This document shows positions 11,227 through 26,200 of a stretch of 64,000 bases of DNA, in pieces. Position numbers and translations under genes: made by a program. How positions within the stretch are numbered: position 1 is the stretch's first letter; each line of letters opens with the position of its first letter. The DNA comes from Coptis chinensis. Its lineage: Eukaryota > Streptophyta > Magnoliopsida > Ranunculales > Ranunculaceae. The DNA is taken from the NCBI GenBank assembly GCA_015680905.1, contig CM027382.1, forward strand, positions 248,001 to 312,000. The letters are read 5' to 3'. A model generated the notes under the pieces. The model worked only from the letters and a program-made list of their open reading frames with translations, was not told the origin of the DNA and searched no databases.

Positions 11227-14200
11227 TCACATCAGTGGGAGGTAGGCACCACCGTGTCCTTTCCTTAGCACCAGAGGCCCAGCCGTATCTGGAACCCTAT
11301 CCAACGCAATCTGGCATGCTTCTACCACATCACTGAAGCCAGTTGCCACCATAGCCAGTTGCAACCGCAACCTTACATCTCTTGTTCTCTTCAACAAGCA
11401 TCTAAATGACCTCGCAAGGTGCTTTAACCATTCCGCAGGCAGCCCCCCTGGTGACAACCACACAGAAAAGTTTGTCTGGTCTCCTCTTGCGGCTACCTCA
11501 GCCCTATAAAACTTTGCAACATCTGCAAGCATTGATTGATGAAGTGGAAGAACAGCCACGAATTCAGCCACAAACTGCTCTGTAAGCTCTGGCTTCAACA
11601 TCTGGTTCCATAGCACAAGGGCCCACTCGCTAGGTTGGTTGAGATTGTAGGCCTCTGCAACAATAAGTGCCTCTTGAAAGCGTGACTGCTCAACAAGGGC
11701 CCGTCGTGCATTAGTCATAGATAGGTTGAGCCAGTCAAAGTCAGGCATGCGTATCTGCAGGGAAAGGATAAATGCCTGAGCACACGCTCGCCGCGTCTTG
11801 TTACCAGCGTCAATGGTGGTGTGCACCTCAGCAGCTTTAATAAAATAGTGCATGGACTCCAGGAGATCTTCATTCTGCTCATTGTCATAACGGAGAAACC
11901 ATTGCTCTATGGATTGCATTGCTTGTGACTCAAGCAGTGCGGCAGTTTCATGCTTCATATCAAAGTGAGAATAAACCTGGACAAAAGGAGCTTTTATCAG
12001 CGGTTCAAATATTTCGTTAGGTATTGAAAAATTAAAGGTTGGCTCAAATATCTAAATATGTAAAAATTGTTTGGACTTCTGAGAAATTAGGAGGTAGGCC
12101 ATTTTCTGAAAATAGATAAAAAAATGTCCGTCTTTCTTTGTTCTGGGTAACAAGGCCTACCTTTACAAAACTGACATTATTAACCACAGCCAAGCAAAAA
12201 CTTGTTATCATGATTTACTTTTCAGGTTTTCTTTTCCTTTTTTTAAAAAAAAAAAAATTAAATCTCGAGGTTTTCTATTTTCGGTATAACTCCTGATGGA
12301 ATTCAGTGTCATTTCACAAACTACTTGGACTTAAATGATAAGAGTTTCAAGAATCAATATGGAAAAGTCACTCATTTCAAAAGTTGCGTATTCTGTTAAC
12401 GAAAAAGTTTTTCAAGTCCAAATCACCATTTAAAAGCTAAATGAAAGCAAATGAAGAATTTAATTTTCTGACCATTCAATATAATGGAATCACAGAAGGA
12501 AGGTAAGAGACTTCAAAGGTGTAAATACTAACCATAGCACAAGCATCAAGATCATGAGGGTTAAAATGCTTCAACGATGTAAGCACAGCCATCCGAAAAC
12601 CTCGGACAGCGTCAGCTGTTCCTGTGGCGGAATCAGCAGCAGAATACTTCTGGAGAAGAAGTTCCAACTGACCATTTTCTATAAGAATGCCAAGAATGAA
12701 ATTCAGAGCATGGAAATTGCTCACTCCTGTAACCAGTCGTGCCAAGCATGTAAAATCTCCTTCAGACACATAACATTCCACTCTGGTTGCTGCAAGAGCT
12801 ACAAGAACATCTACACCATCTAGACAAGCAGAAGACTTGTAGAAGTGATGTGCTAAAATAAGAAGCTCAACCTGAAACATTATTTCAGAACATTGTAAGA
12901 GTATTTTTACATAAATTTAAAACTAACACAAGGGAAAATAAGTTGCAGCATAAGAATAATTATCTATATTTAGATGACATGCCTGCTTTCCTCCTAAACG
13001 CCTTCCAAGGGTTCTTACCTTCTAAAAGTAAATATGGATAAACACCCTAGAAGTGGACTTGCACATTGAACTAAGGGCTGATGTTCTAGGAATATCTTCT
13101 CCATACAATGGAGATTATCTACACAAAAAATCAGTACATTTAAACGTGCCTAACCTTGTCACACATTGTGTTCAAGTTCGATATTAATTCAACGGCCCAC
13201 AATTTTAGCACTCTTTTTGATAAGGCTAGACATATCCAATTGAGACGGGTTTTGGTGGAGATCTTCTATGCTAAAAATCAGCCCTTAGTTCATTGTGTAG
13301 GTTGTGGATGTCAAAATAAGGTGTCAAAATATTATGTCAACGTAGCCTGACCCATATTATATATATATAAATACTCTATTCCAATTAGTAGATTTGACTA
13401 TTTAAGAAGGATTTTCAAGGCCAACGGTGGAGCAATGGTATTAAAGAGAGATAGTTTAGATTCCACTAAACTGTGTACTATTATTGCTTATTTACATATA
13501 AGAGAACAAAAGGATGGGCTAAAAAGAAAAAGTATGAAAGAGGATGATTACAGAAGTTCAAACTCTAATAGACATGAAAACTGATACCTCACATGCATGT
13601 GGTATCTCTTGTCCAGTAATTACTAAGCGCATCAATGCATGCCCGATTTCTGGTTCTGAAGGACAGAGTTCTGCCCATTTCAGGAAGTCAGAAATTCTCC
13701 ATAAAAGAGGGGCTGGTCCTTCTTCCTTTTGAAAATCCATATATCCTCCACGATGTGCAGCCAATAGACCCTGTCAGAGCACAGATGAGTACAAGCTAGA
13801 ACCTACTTTATAAGCATTCACAAGTGAAGAAAGAGGAAGAAAAGATAGAAGGTAACCTTTAGAAATGATTCAGCAAGAATTTGAGCAATGCTTGCCGGTG
13901 CCATTGAATGAGTTTGCACAATGAACTTTGCTTCCTCAAAAGAATCCTGCGCTTTAAGAGAAAGGAGCTGCAGCAATTCTAGCGGCCGTTTTCCAAATGC
14001 TTCAGCAAATGAAATGCCCAAGATATTGGCTGCTTTTACAACTGCTATTATTCGTTTACACAATCCTCGTCCACCATTTTCGGTGCATTTTGCAGCTAAA
14101 CTCTCCAAAACCTGTAATTAGCAAATAAGGCTAATAAATTGATTTGATAATTCCCAGAACATTCTTAACCTTATAAGAGAAGAAATAAAGCCAATAAAAG

Positions 14201-17200
14201 AAATTTGCAGGACCACTCAGTTCATGAGACATTAACAATTCATGAGACATCAATGAACAAGTTAAGACTTCGAAATGAACATTAAAAGTGGTTTGGTGAA
14301 AACCTGCAAAGAGTCACTGTAACAGTTCTCAGTAGTTATATTGTATGATTGAATAACTGAAAGAACATCTTCATCCAGCATAGAGATAGACCCTTCACTA
14401 CGAGCAGGAGTCGACATTGCTGCAAGCTTTAGTGCAACATCCACAAGTGAAAATTCAGAAGGTACGTGGTCTGGAGAAAGTTTATGTTGAAGCTGCTTGG
14501 CAGCTGTTACTTGCCCAAACTCTAAGAGAGAAAGAACAGCTCGTTCTAACTCTTCAGGTCCAATCCTTTCCTCCCACCTTGACACAGATGCCTCGAGTTT
14601 TACGTTTTCATCTTGGGGCTGTGAGCTCTTATATAGTTCATTGCTGAAACCAGTTGGAGAAGTAGGACCATCCTCCGGGTCACTACTTTTATCAACAGTT
14701 TCCGCTAGTAATTTTCTTGAATGCACATAGCTTTTGGCTCTACGCTTTGTCTTTGCACTGCCCACTGCCGTTGCTAGAGGGCTAGTACTCAATACTTGCG
14801 GATTATGAGGATGTGTGAGGTTACTTTCCCTCATATCACTCTTCTCCATAGCTCTGCTCCTCCTTGCATTTAGGTGATTGTCCATCTTTGAGATATTACT
14901 AGCAGTCCTGTCTATAATGTTTGAGGTGCTTCCACTAGGGAGGTTCTGGGAAGAAATAGGCAGAGTAAATTCTCTTTCATTTTCCATCTGAGCTTCTGAT
15001 TCTACTGCCAAGAGCCACACTCTAGTCTCAATCTCCCGTAGGAGATGCAAAGGATAAACTCTGACATGAAAGATATACAGTTTAGATAAAATGAGTTAAA
15101 GCATAAGACAGAGGTACATCAGTGAGAATGAGAAATCACTTACGGATTGGACTGGGTAATTGCTCCGCTTAACCATTGAAGCGAAAGTAATAGCATTTCA
15201 TGCAGTTCTCTTGGTGAGACATTCTTCTCAACTGCTTCTGCATGATTGAGGAAAAACAATCCTGCCTGCGGGCAATTAAAGAGCTTTAATTACCCAAGTA
15301 GTAAAACTAAGAAGAGAATCTACATGATCATGGCTGGGGAAAATAGCAGCACATTCAGTAAAGAGAATATGAGACAGACTACAAAACAGAAATAACGTAA
15401 CCTGTAATGCAGGAAAAGAATATCTGAGAAACAGTTTCTGGCAATGACTCCATAACGCGGCTCTCTCTTCTGACACATCCCATAGGAATTCCTTCCACTC
15501 AGCTACCATGGCTTCAGCCTGCCAAAAAAAGTACATAAATGAAAGAAAATAAAGACTTGAGACATGATGCTATTGAAGTTCAATGCAGTTACTTTTTGCA
15601 TTTCTTCAAGAAACTGCATAAGATATTTGAATATTTCTAGTAAACGCTATACCATTCTAAGACACAAAACTATACTGCTAAAAAAACTAATTAATATATC
15701 ACAACACAAGCCCTATAGTTTGTAGATAGATTCAGAAAAAGACAAATGTGGAAGTAAATGTGTTGTATACCTGTGCTTCTGTGACATGGTGAACAGCACC
15801 TTTCCAAGGTCCACCAGTAGCTTCTAATTGTCTGGCCCAGTTCCGTGCTTGGTCCCAATGTCCATTTTTTTCTAATGCCAAAAGGAGTGAAGCATCATCT
15901 AGCGTCTCATTTCCAAGGTACAAATCATCATCTTTCCTTAATGAAGGCTCTGCTAAATTAATCTTCCAGTAGAGTCTTTTAAAAGATGTCGCAGCAGAAC
16001 CCCCATCTCCAAAATCAGTCGAAGACAAGAGTTGTAGCAAACACCTTTCCTCATACGCAGATGGGCATGTGGAAAGCATTGCCTCCGCAGCTCCTACAGC
16101 GGTTGAGCTTATCCACAATGATCCAATTTTACCTTCTCTACCTATATTTGTCTTTAACTGGAGAGGCTCCTCCCTAATTCTGACAGAAAAAGATGCCAGA
16201 TGCACTGAAGCTTCCGACAGTCGCATTTGCGAAAAGGCCTAAAACCAAATCAGAATAATATCAAATATGTACAATATAAGGGAAAGTTATAGGGGTGTGT
16301 GTGTGTGTGTGTGTAGAGGATGAGAATCATCAGGATCACATAAATATTGATTGGATCAGTTAATTGCTTCACAAACCTGAAGAGCACGGACAAAAGGTAG
16401 AAGAGAGCATGAAGGAAGGAACATTTCAAAAGCTCTTAGCAGAGGAAGAAAAAGTCGTTGTTCACAAAGAACTTGAACCATTTTTGACAGAGAAACAAGC
16501 CCTTCATCAGGATCGCTCAAAATTTTGACATCTTCATCAGCTTGTTTACTTCTATCTTCTTCAGAAGTCGTGTCCTGAGAAAAGGAATTCCCAGAAAATC
16601 CAGAGGTAATAGGAATAATAGGCGGGGTAGTAACTGAAGACATTCCGGATGTGGACTCCATGAGATGCCTTCTTTTTGGATTTCTTCTATTGTAGTGAAA
16701 TACCAGGGCTCTACTGCCAACTGCCAGTGCATTGGTAGCTTGCACAGCTGCTCCTACATTGATTGCAATTTGGGAGGCTATGTCATTCACCTTGATCGAT
16801 GAGGTCTCCCTGCAAAAAATTCTACACTTGAATCAACCAAGATAATGACAATTTATCTAAACAGATGTCCAATAATCATGTCTACTGCAATACAATTATA
16901 ATAATAACAAACATTGGCTAATTATCAAAAGATAAAGGAGTAACAAACTTTGGTTATCATCCACTTAAGAAGTATGCAGTTGTAAATTTGAAACAATTTA
17001 AATGTTCAAACACTATCATAAGCAACTTTAATATTATCAGGAACATTGCTGCTGACCTAGCTGCTGTTATCTCAAGCCAAACTGTTAAGCACGACAGAGA
17101 GGTTACATCTGGAAAGCACGATGCTATTATTGCCAAAACAGACCAGCGCAAATCTTTTGCTTTTACCAACAGAGCCTCTCCAGGATTTTTCTGCTTCTCA

Positions 17201-20200
17201 CACTCCGCAAGAAGTCCAAAAAGTTCCACTGGAATCATAAAACTGTTTTCAGGTGAGAGGTCCGTCTCAATATTGTTTCCAATAGAAGTTGAATTTGATG
17301 AAGTGCTAACTTTCTTTCTTGTTGAACACATGCTTTTCAGAACTGTTAATATGTGGATCTTCAGTTGTGGATCACTAAATTCCTTGGAGGCCTAAAAGAT
17401 AAAAGAAATGTCAAGCAACAACATTAAACAAAATATATATTATGTAATTCAAAGAGACATCATCATGAAACAAGTCACTCCAACTACTTTTATTTGGGAA
17501 CATTTTTTCCTGTGCTTATTGATTGCAACTAGTAGTACGGACCTGAGCAGTTGAAAAGTGTGAAATTAACTAATTATGCATGTGAAAGGACCACATGTCC
17601 AACAGAAGTAGAAAAATACGTAACAACCCTAAGATGATGTAATATACCTAAAAACACACCTAGCATTATCCTGGAGACAGAATTGCAACACCTTAACACT
17701 GATGTTTTATACCATGTTAATGACCACTTTACTCCAATAGTCGAAGCCATCAGAGGGAGGCACACAGGTGCATCTCAAAGGGGTTGCAGTTTTAACAAAG
17801 GAAGGCAGTATTATCTCAAAAATATGCCAAAAGTTAAAGCCACTAGTCACAGAACCCACCTCTAAGGCTCTAATATGCCGTGAAAAGCAGTAAGAGTAGA
17901 ATGTAGACTTAGTGCCTAGTAAATAGGTCTCCTTGGTGCGCCCCCTCCTCCCCAACACACACACACACACACACACCCAGTTTGGCTACGCTTTTCGCAA
18001 CAAGCAGTCCCCTCACCACAAAACTGATGTTGCAAGCAACAGACACACTTACCGTACAGATATTACAAATGCTACTATGTTACTCCAACAGTTGTTATCA
18101 AAGAAAGGTCCAATTATGCATACGAACTGGATTGTCGATCTAGCATCATCTAACATGCAAAAGCAGAAGCCTAACAACACCCTAGGGGCATCGAACATAA
18201 GCAGATAGTGTCTTTCCATTTAAATCTAATTCATTAGTACCTTATTATTAATATTTAATTTTGCATGACATCTTCGATTAGTTTGGTGCTTACTCTTGTT
18301 ATATTTTGTTAATAATACTTTGTACAGTACGTCAGTACCCAAAAAGTTATTGGGGGTTCTTTTAATGGTTTCAGTACCAGCAGGATTATTAACATCAAGG
18401 TATGGTTCTATGTAAATCGTGACAAAAACAAACTTACGACTTGGATAATAATGTCAAATGGGTATCCACCAATTTGAGCTTCTGTCAAAAACCCAACCTA
18501 CATAGCAAAGATAATGAATGGCGATCATTAGGGATACAATTTTTGAGAAAATTAAGCCCAACTTTAATAATGAAAGACACATGGAGAAAAGTGAAGGGAG
18601 TACCCAATCATTGTCTTTTGCTAGCAACGAAAGATATTTTGTGCTTAATGGCATTTGATGCATTTGACAAAAAGATGTAACTAAGCTCCAGCGCTGACTT
18701 GCAGCCTTTTGACGAATCCTGCTATCAGTTCCATCCCCACTACCACCAAAAAGCCAAGATCCACAACTCTTCTCATCACCCATCATTGGCAAGCTTGCTT
18801 TCTCCAAATGTTGTAGAACCGCAAGGAGAGCTCGTGATGGTCGTTTCATGGTTTCAACATTGTCAGCACTTTCCTTCCCTATAACAATGCCAGTACTATC
18901 TTTACGGAGGTAATCGTCTGCCAGTGCTCGAGCCAGAGAAACTGTAATATCTCCTTCATGAGGTACAGCATGAAAACTCTTTGGTGAAAGATGCTTAATA
19001 TGCTCATTATGCCCATTAGAGACATAAAAAGATGAAATCCGTCTAAAGGCAGCAATCTCTATGCGCAGCATGCTGGCAGATAAGCCACACAGCTCCAGAA
19101 GGAAAGCACATGAAGCAACCAATACAGGATCCTCAAAGTTCACTATAGCGAGTGGCATGACCTTAATTTGGAAGCACAAAAAAGAAAATGTCAACAAAGT
19201 ATGCCAAATAAAAAGTTTTTAGCAAACAAATATGAACCAAATTTTCAAAAGTTCTGCAACACTACTCAACAACTTTTCAGATATGTTTCCTCTGGAGGAC
19301 ACCACTATTTAAAACTTCTAATATGTAAGTAACAATCATTATCTCGAGCATTATTATCAAGTCAACTTTTCAATGTTCAATGTTATGCTGATTCGTGTAT
19401 TTCTAATTTAAAATACGTCAAGCAATAGTGTCTTATTCTTGTTAACGATTAACATTTTGTTCTAAGAAAATATTATTTTCGTCACCAGTAAGATATGATC
19501 TAAGAAACACAGTTTTGTGACGTCTATCATTAGTATAGTAGCATCATTAAAGACAAGGTCAATCTCAAAGTAATGTTCTCATGATTAAATTTAGTTCTTT
19601 GATATTTAATATTTATTTGCTAAAATTATCTAAACTTATGTAAAGTCATGATTATATTCTGGAGTCAATAATGTAAAACAGAATATACGGCTGTGCACCA
19701 TCATTCATGTGGCATATGGCTATCATCATGTGACGTGTGCATTTTTTAATATAAAGAATGTATGGTATTATGTTTCTTCTTCAGAGCCTAACTTTAGGTC
19801 AATCACTTAAATCACATATAGAAGATGCACTAGGATGAGTTTGCATACAGATGAAAGAAGTGATTCTTCACTCTGAGTGACGGGAGCTAGAAGCATTTGC
19901 ACATCAGCTTGTACATTTGCTTTTCCATGAATCGAGGCACTAGAATGTTTCTGATCGGTATGCCCTGAATTCAACTTTTTAACTCGTACACCAAGAAGAT
20001 GATTGAAAGCTGCCAGTGCACGCCCACGATGCAAGTGATGCTCGACTCCGAATCCATCATCCTGAAGCACATCAAACCTAGTGAGAAAATTCCATTATAC
20101 CATTAAGCCTGAGAGAGGCAATCCAAATCAAAAGGTCATGAAGCAAATTAAAAAATAATAATAATAATAAATTAATTAATTAATTAAAAAAAAATAAAAA

Positions 20201-23200
20201 AAAAAAAAAAACAAGACAAGACAAAAAATAAAAGAAAAATAATGTGTACTCCATATTGTTGCGGACACTTACTTTTGTGACTTGATTAATAAGGAAAAAA
20301 TAAATAAAATAAACAAGGAAAAGGTAAAAGCTTAGAGATGACATTGGGAATTTTTCCCGACTGAAGTATATGTTTGATAATGCCCCTCGTTGAACAAAAA
20401 AAAAACACTACATCCGGTTTAAATAGAATGTTTTAGATTTCTCAAATGGGCAGCACATCAAGAAACCAATTCTAACTCAGTAAGAAGTTGAATCACGATA
20501 TCGTTCTGAAGACACGAGCATCACCTTACCTCAACTGATGACGTATACAACTCTTCTTCAACTCTTTTCTGGATAGCAGCTTCCCAGGATATGGCACTGA
20601 CCCCAGCATTTTCACGTGTATTGATAAAACTTTCCATATCTTTATCTAGAAAATATTCACCTGTTGATACCCCTGCTAATGATTGCCATCCAAAAGGCCC
20701 CTATACTTGCCAAAAATTTGAAATAATGAAAATATCAACACCAACACTGTAATCTTCGGAAGTAATATATCATAACAGATTAATCAAACAAAACAGAATT
20801 GCGCACTTGGGATAATTTAGCATAATAGTGATGTACGTCCAAAGAAGATAATGTCTTCCTGATTATATAACAACAAATCGAATTAAGAAAGTTGTGAGAG
20901 AAGTTGATGAAGGAGCACAAGCTTAACCTGGATAAATAGTTGAATCAATCTCCGTATAGGCTTTGAAAACCAGCATGGAAGCATTTGTATTAATGAAGTA
21001 TCACGTCCGGCAGAAGCAAATAAGCTCTCCCGCCAGTTCAGGTAATCTGACAATGCTGAATTGCCAAATACTGTAAATAGAAGATAATGAACAGCCTCAG
21101 TTTCAATGTATTATAAAAAACTAACTACACATTAATAGTCTTAACCTATGATGGCAAAATACGAAATGACTCCACAAACTTCCTATCCAAGCAATCAATA
21201 TCTTTCCTGAATACCTCTGCTTTTTCAGTTATAACAGATACTTCTCATACTCTACGTATAGATATACATGGAATTACGAAGGAGTTTCTTGTTCATTTTG
21301 TGTAATAACTACATGCACATAGTGCCGTAAATTGTATTGCAACCACAAATTCAAAAATAATCCTATTATAGTCCCGGACTCCTAGAAATATGTCTCAACG
21401 AGTCAACGCGTTCAATAATGTTTGAGCAATATATAAATCTAGTAAAAATGAAGATGCATGATTTTATAAATTAAGATACACGTATACGTATTTGAGAGTT
21501 GAGACCCTGTTGATACCAGTTTCTGGTATTTTAGGTCTAATATGACAATGGAACTAGAAACCAAACATAATACCATTCTAAACCAAACTTAATAAACAAA
21601 AATCAATACCATTCTTTGCATCGGGACCTACAGAACTTCCATTTACATCCTGGCCAAAGCATGCAGCATAAAGAGCACGCCTGAGTGTAGGATAGCACTG
21701 GAGAGCAGGCCTCAGATTCTCCAACGTGCACTGGGCTGAAGAGCTAAAGTTCCTTTTTACACTTCCACTGCATATGCATTTTTGAATTGGGGCAGGGGCA
21801 TGCATAAGGGTTGCCAAAGCAGCCAATTCCCCCCCTCTTTCTGCCATGTCATCAACAGTACGTATTATTTCGTCCATTTCCAGTCCCCTAAGATTGGTAC
21901 CTTGAACAAAATTGCGTGATATGATGGAACGGGCATTAGAAAATGATGCATCATATTCATGCCCCTTAACCCTAGATAATAATAGCCACTTTGCCCACTC
22001 AGAATCTCCCTGGAATCGTCAAATGGCACCAGCACATCAGACACTACTGTTCAATCAGCTAAAAATAACAGATAAATTGAAAACACGGATGGAAACTATA
22101 AACTATTTCCAAAGAATCAGCAATTCTCTTTGACATGCTATACTGTATGACATAATGACACATAACAATAGATTCTCCAAAAAGATTGAGTGTCTGGATA
22201 ATTTTGGTATGAATATTTATTTTAGAGAAAAATTCCACTTCAAGTAACAATGTTACAATTGGTAAGCAATCCGAAAATTTTCTTTCTTGCTTCCAAAAAA
22301 ATGTATGTGAAATAAGTAGTTAAATTTTTATTTTACTTTGTTGTAAAGAGGTAAATTATAAAGGTGGTTACACACTTACATATGTTAGCACAAGAAATAA
22401 CTAAAGAGCAGGACGAGCTATCCTCCTACAAACAAAACAGACTACAAAAACAACAAAAGAAAGAAAGAAACCCGTCAAACAACCAACGAGTACAACAAAG
22501 ACAATACATCATTTGTCTCAGTTAAAGAATCCCAAGAAAAACAATAAAGAAAAAAAGCTATCTCGAACTCCCTCCACCGGTTACTCCAAAGGAAGAGTGA
22601 CCCTTTGATATAGGTAATTTTTAGATTGATGTTTCTCCAATAAAGCTTGGGATGTTTTGGATGCTGTATCTCCTCGAATTTCCTCAAATGCTAACTCCAA
22701 AGTAAGTGTACCCCTTTTAAATCAGTAATTTTTGAAGTATTGATGTTTTTCCCAATAAAGCTTGGGACGTTTTGGATGCTCTTACACGACTAGGTGCTTC
22801 TGTGTAAGTGACTATAGAAGTGTGAAAGTGATAGGCCCTGTTTGATAAATGCATATATATTAGGAAAATAAAACATACTAATTTTCCCTAGAAAGGTGTG
22901 TTAAACATCAATGTGTGTGCCTATGCATGTCAATGTGCAAGTGCATGCATGGGGCGTCTGTTTGTGCACTTTGTTCTCTGCTGAAAACCCAATAAAACCC
23001 TCAAGAAAATATCATTTCCCAATGAGCTCATTATTTTACTAAAGATGATCTCCAAGGTGCAGAGATCAGATCCACCAAAAATCAGCCCCTAATTGATCAT
23101 GTAGATATCCACCTTTGGACTTCCAGTGAGGGCGGGATCAGACTTGGTATTATAGTGAAATACTAATTATGATAGTAGTGTAGTGCACACCTGTTACAGT

Positions 23201-26200
23201 GGGCACACGTGATCTGTTAGAACCCACCATAAATTGAGCTAGTACCTCAAAATTTGACATTAGTAACCCTGCCTAGTGCCTAAAACATATACAGGACACT
23301 CCCAAGCAAAAGAAATAGAAAAACAATTACCATAATTGCACATTATATCACACATTCATACTTCAAAAACGCAAAACCCTGGGTTATAAGAAACTTACTG
23401 CAGCTTCCAGTAATGAACTCAGAGAAACGTTATCTAGAACCAGTTCATGATGGTCAATATACAAGTCCAGAAGATTTGGCAAGCCATATTGTGCACAATA
23501 ATGTACAAAAAGTTTGTGGAAGGCTTGCAAAGTATCTTTATGACATTCTCCTCCAAGACCTGATTCCTCCCGAGTCAAACTTTTAGATTTGTTGATTATG
23601 AAGCCTGAACGAGACAAAAGGGGTATAATCTCTGCTGTTCCTTCAAAGTATTCTTTCAAGAAAATAAATTTCTTCGCAAGTGCCTGCTCCATGAGCATTT
23701 TTAACCACGTATTGCACATTTGACTAGAAGAAAACTTTATAATTTTAACCTTTGGTATGTCCATGCACAAAGAATCCAATTCTTCGGTAGAGCAGATATA
23801 CTTTTCATAGTCAAGGAAACCATGAGAACTTGCAGCAGAATGTAATCCATCCAAATTTACTTGGAGACCAGCATCTGATAATAAAGACAAAGGAATCAAG
23901 TCCACAAGCTTAGAGACCTCCTCCCAATCATTGTGACACACATGGTATTCGAGTTGTGATTCCCATGCTACATGGACACCCATTAGAAAAGGTTGATCCA
24001 GCACTATCTGCAAAGCACAAGAAGTGTTGACATACATGTTATAAATCTCAAGCTGAAGAAATGCACAGTACTAAAATTAACTGGGACCAACATGTGCCAC
24101 AACAAAATACACTTAAAAATAAATGAGTTCTTGAGTCAAGCTACACCAAAATATTAAAGGCTCTGTTATGATGCAGCTTGGTTGGAGATCTCAATTATCA
24201 GCTATCTTCAAAATCAATACGAAAAGTTTCAAAAAAATTTAGACTCGTGTTTCAAGGCAAATCTTAAAAAATGAGTGTCAATGTATAGTCAAAAACCTAA
24301 TTTTATTTGCATTCCTATTCGAGCCATTCTGATTCAAATATTCTTTGTTGGAACTCTTTTCAGATTTGAATTCGGTACACCCAATCATACGTGTTCTATA
24401 AATTGACACAAGTGTATTGTTGTTTATCTATATTTTGTTTGTGAGGAGTCAAAACACCACTTAATTCCTACAAATGCAAATAAATGTTAAATCATCAAAG
24501 AATCCACTACTGTACCCTTATAAATGTTGGAGCTTCTTATAATAACTGAACCTGAACTAGTGGAAATCATATATTAGGAACCTCTTTTATGCTTCTCGCA
24601 TGGACCGCATATTTATCCAACATCAGAGAGGTGTAGAATATCAAATTTAACTTATATATATGTTTGGTTTTCAAATGTAGTTCAGATGTTGCAATATTTA
24701 TTGTAATCAGAGTTCCATATAAATGCTTATATCTGACTATTACCAGTTTAAAACTGTCACACAATTGTGTATGACAACAACACTATAAGAAACCGAATAA
24801 ACGAAACCACAAGACAGAGAGTCTACTACAAACTCCAAGTTGATAGGCCATGATACAAATCCAGCTCTTTCTTTTAACCAAATACCAAATGCAGCCTTAT
24901 TTGCGCTTCCATCAAATTTAAACAGATACCTCATCAAGGTTATCCGACACATAATGGAAAATTTTATGGTACCAACTTAAAATAAGACATTCAAATAACT
25001 TCATAGGGTACCTAGAAAGCTAGAACTAAGATGCAGATATAGTTCACGGGCACATTGTAAAAAGAAAGAGACTTCTGGCGAGGGGCTACAAACCCCTAGA
25101 AGTACAGGGCTCTCGGCATATTGAGTAAATAAATGATGGGCCTATTATGCATTAAGCCCATATTTTCGTGAAGATGACTTCCACACCAAAATTTTTAACG
25201 TGGTCAGAAGACGGGTTGCAGAAATTCTGAAGTTGTGGTCTTGTGGGCGGTTCCTATTGTTACATCTTTTAACCAAATTAGACTTTAGACATATTCAAAT
25301 AAAGTGATTTAATGCGAGGATGATCTCTACGGTACGAAGATCATTTTCACATAATCACACCTAAAAACATTGTACAGACATAACAATGTGCTACTCGTGC
25401 AAGCAGATAGGGAAATTTTCCAACAGGATGCTCCATATCAACATTTGAATCCCCAACTGACGCTCTGACTACTTACAGATTGACCATAAAGTTAAATCTC
25501 TAAAATTTTCAAGTATAAGATATGATCACTATATAGCATAAATATCACGAGAATAACTTAGATGCGACTTACACGGTCAATGGTTCTTTGATCCCAGGCA
25601 TCAGACCAGACTGCAGCAGCAGCCCAGTATCCAAACTGCAGAGTATCATCCTCACTCACAATAGAAGCAGAGCTTTCACCAATATCTGCCCAAGGACCTA
25701 TAACGACGCCATCAATCTCGCCACACTCTATGGTACAGTCAAGGAATGAATGAGAACATATCAGTTGTAGTTTTTCTTCTTCTGGCATAGGTGAAGTGGA
25801 TGGCACTTTACTGACTTTTTCCTTCTGGTGGTGGAAAGTTCCACAGAAACTACTGCTTGGATAAAGCCTCTTTTGAAATCAAATTAATGAGATGTTAGTT
25901 AATTGGATACTACTCAATACCATAGAAATCAGATTAACACTAAGGTCACGGTTACTGGTAATTAGCACATCACACAAGAACACATGAACATACCTCAATA
26001 AGAGAAATTCGCTCCAATATCTTCCATTCATATGCTGCCAGGTATCCACATCTTTGCATCTCTTCTGCAATTTGCATTCGGAGTGACCTTCGCACACTAC
26101 CAAATAACAATTGTTTGAGGCTGGTCTCAATGTCCTCTCCAAGCCTCTGTAGTGTTGCTACAGCAAGTCCAGTATCACCCTATAGAATACATTATATTAG

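Noticed and set aside
16988-17395. 135-codon plus-strand ORF
   Set aside because: Shadow of spatacsin-like exon 16 on the opposite strand.
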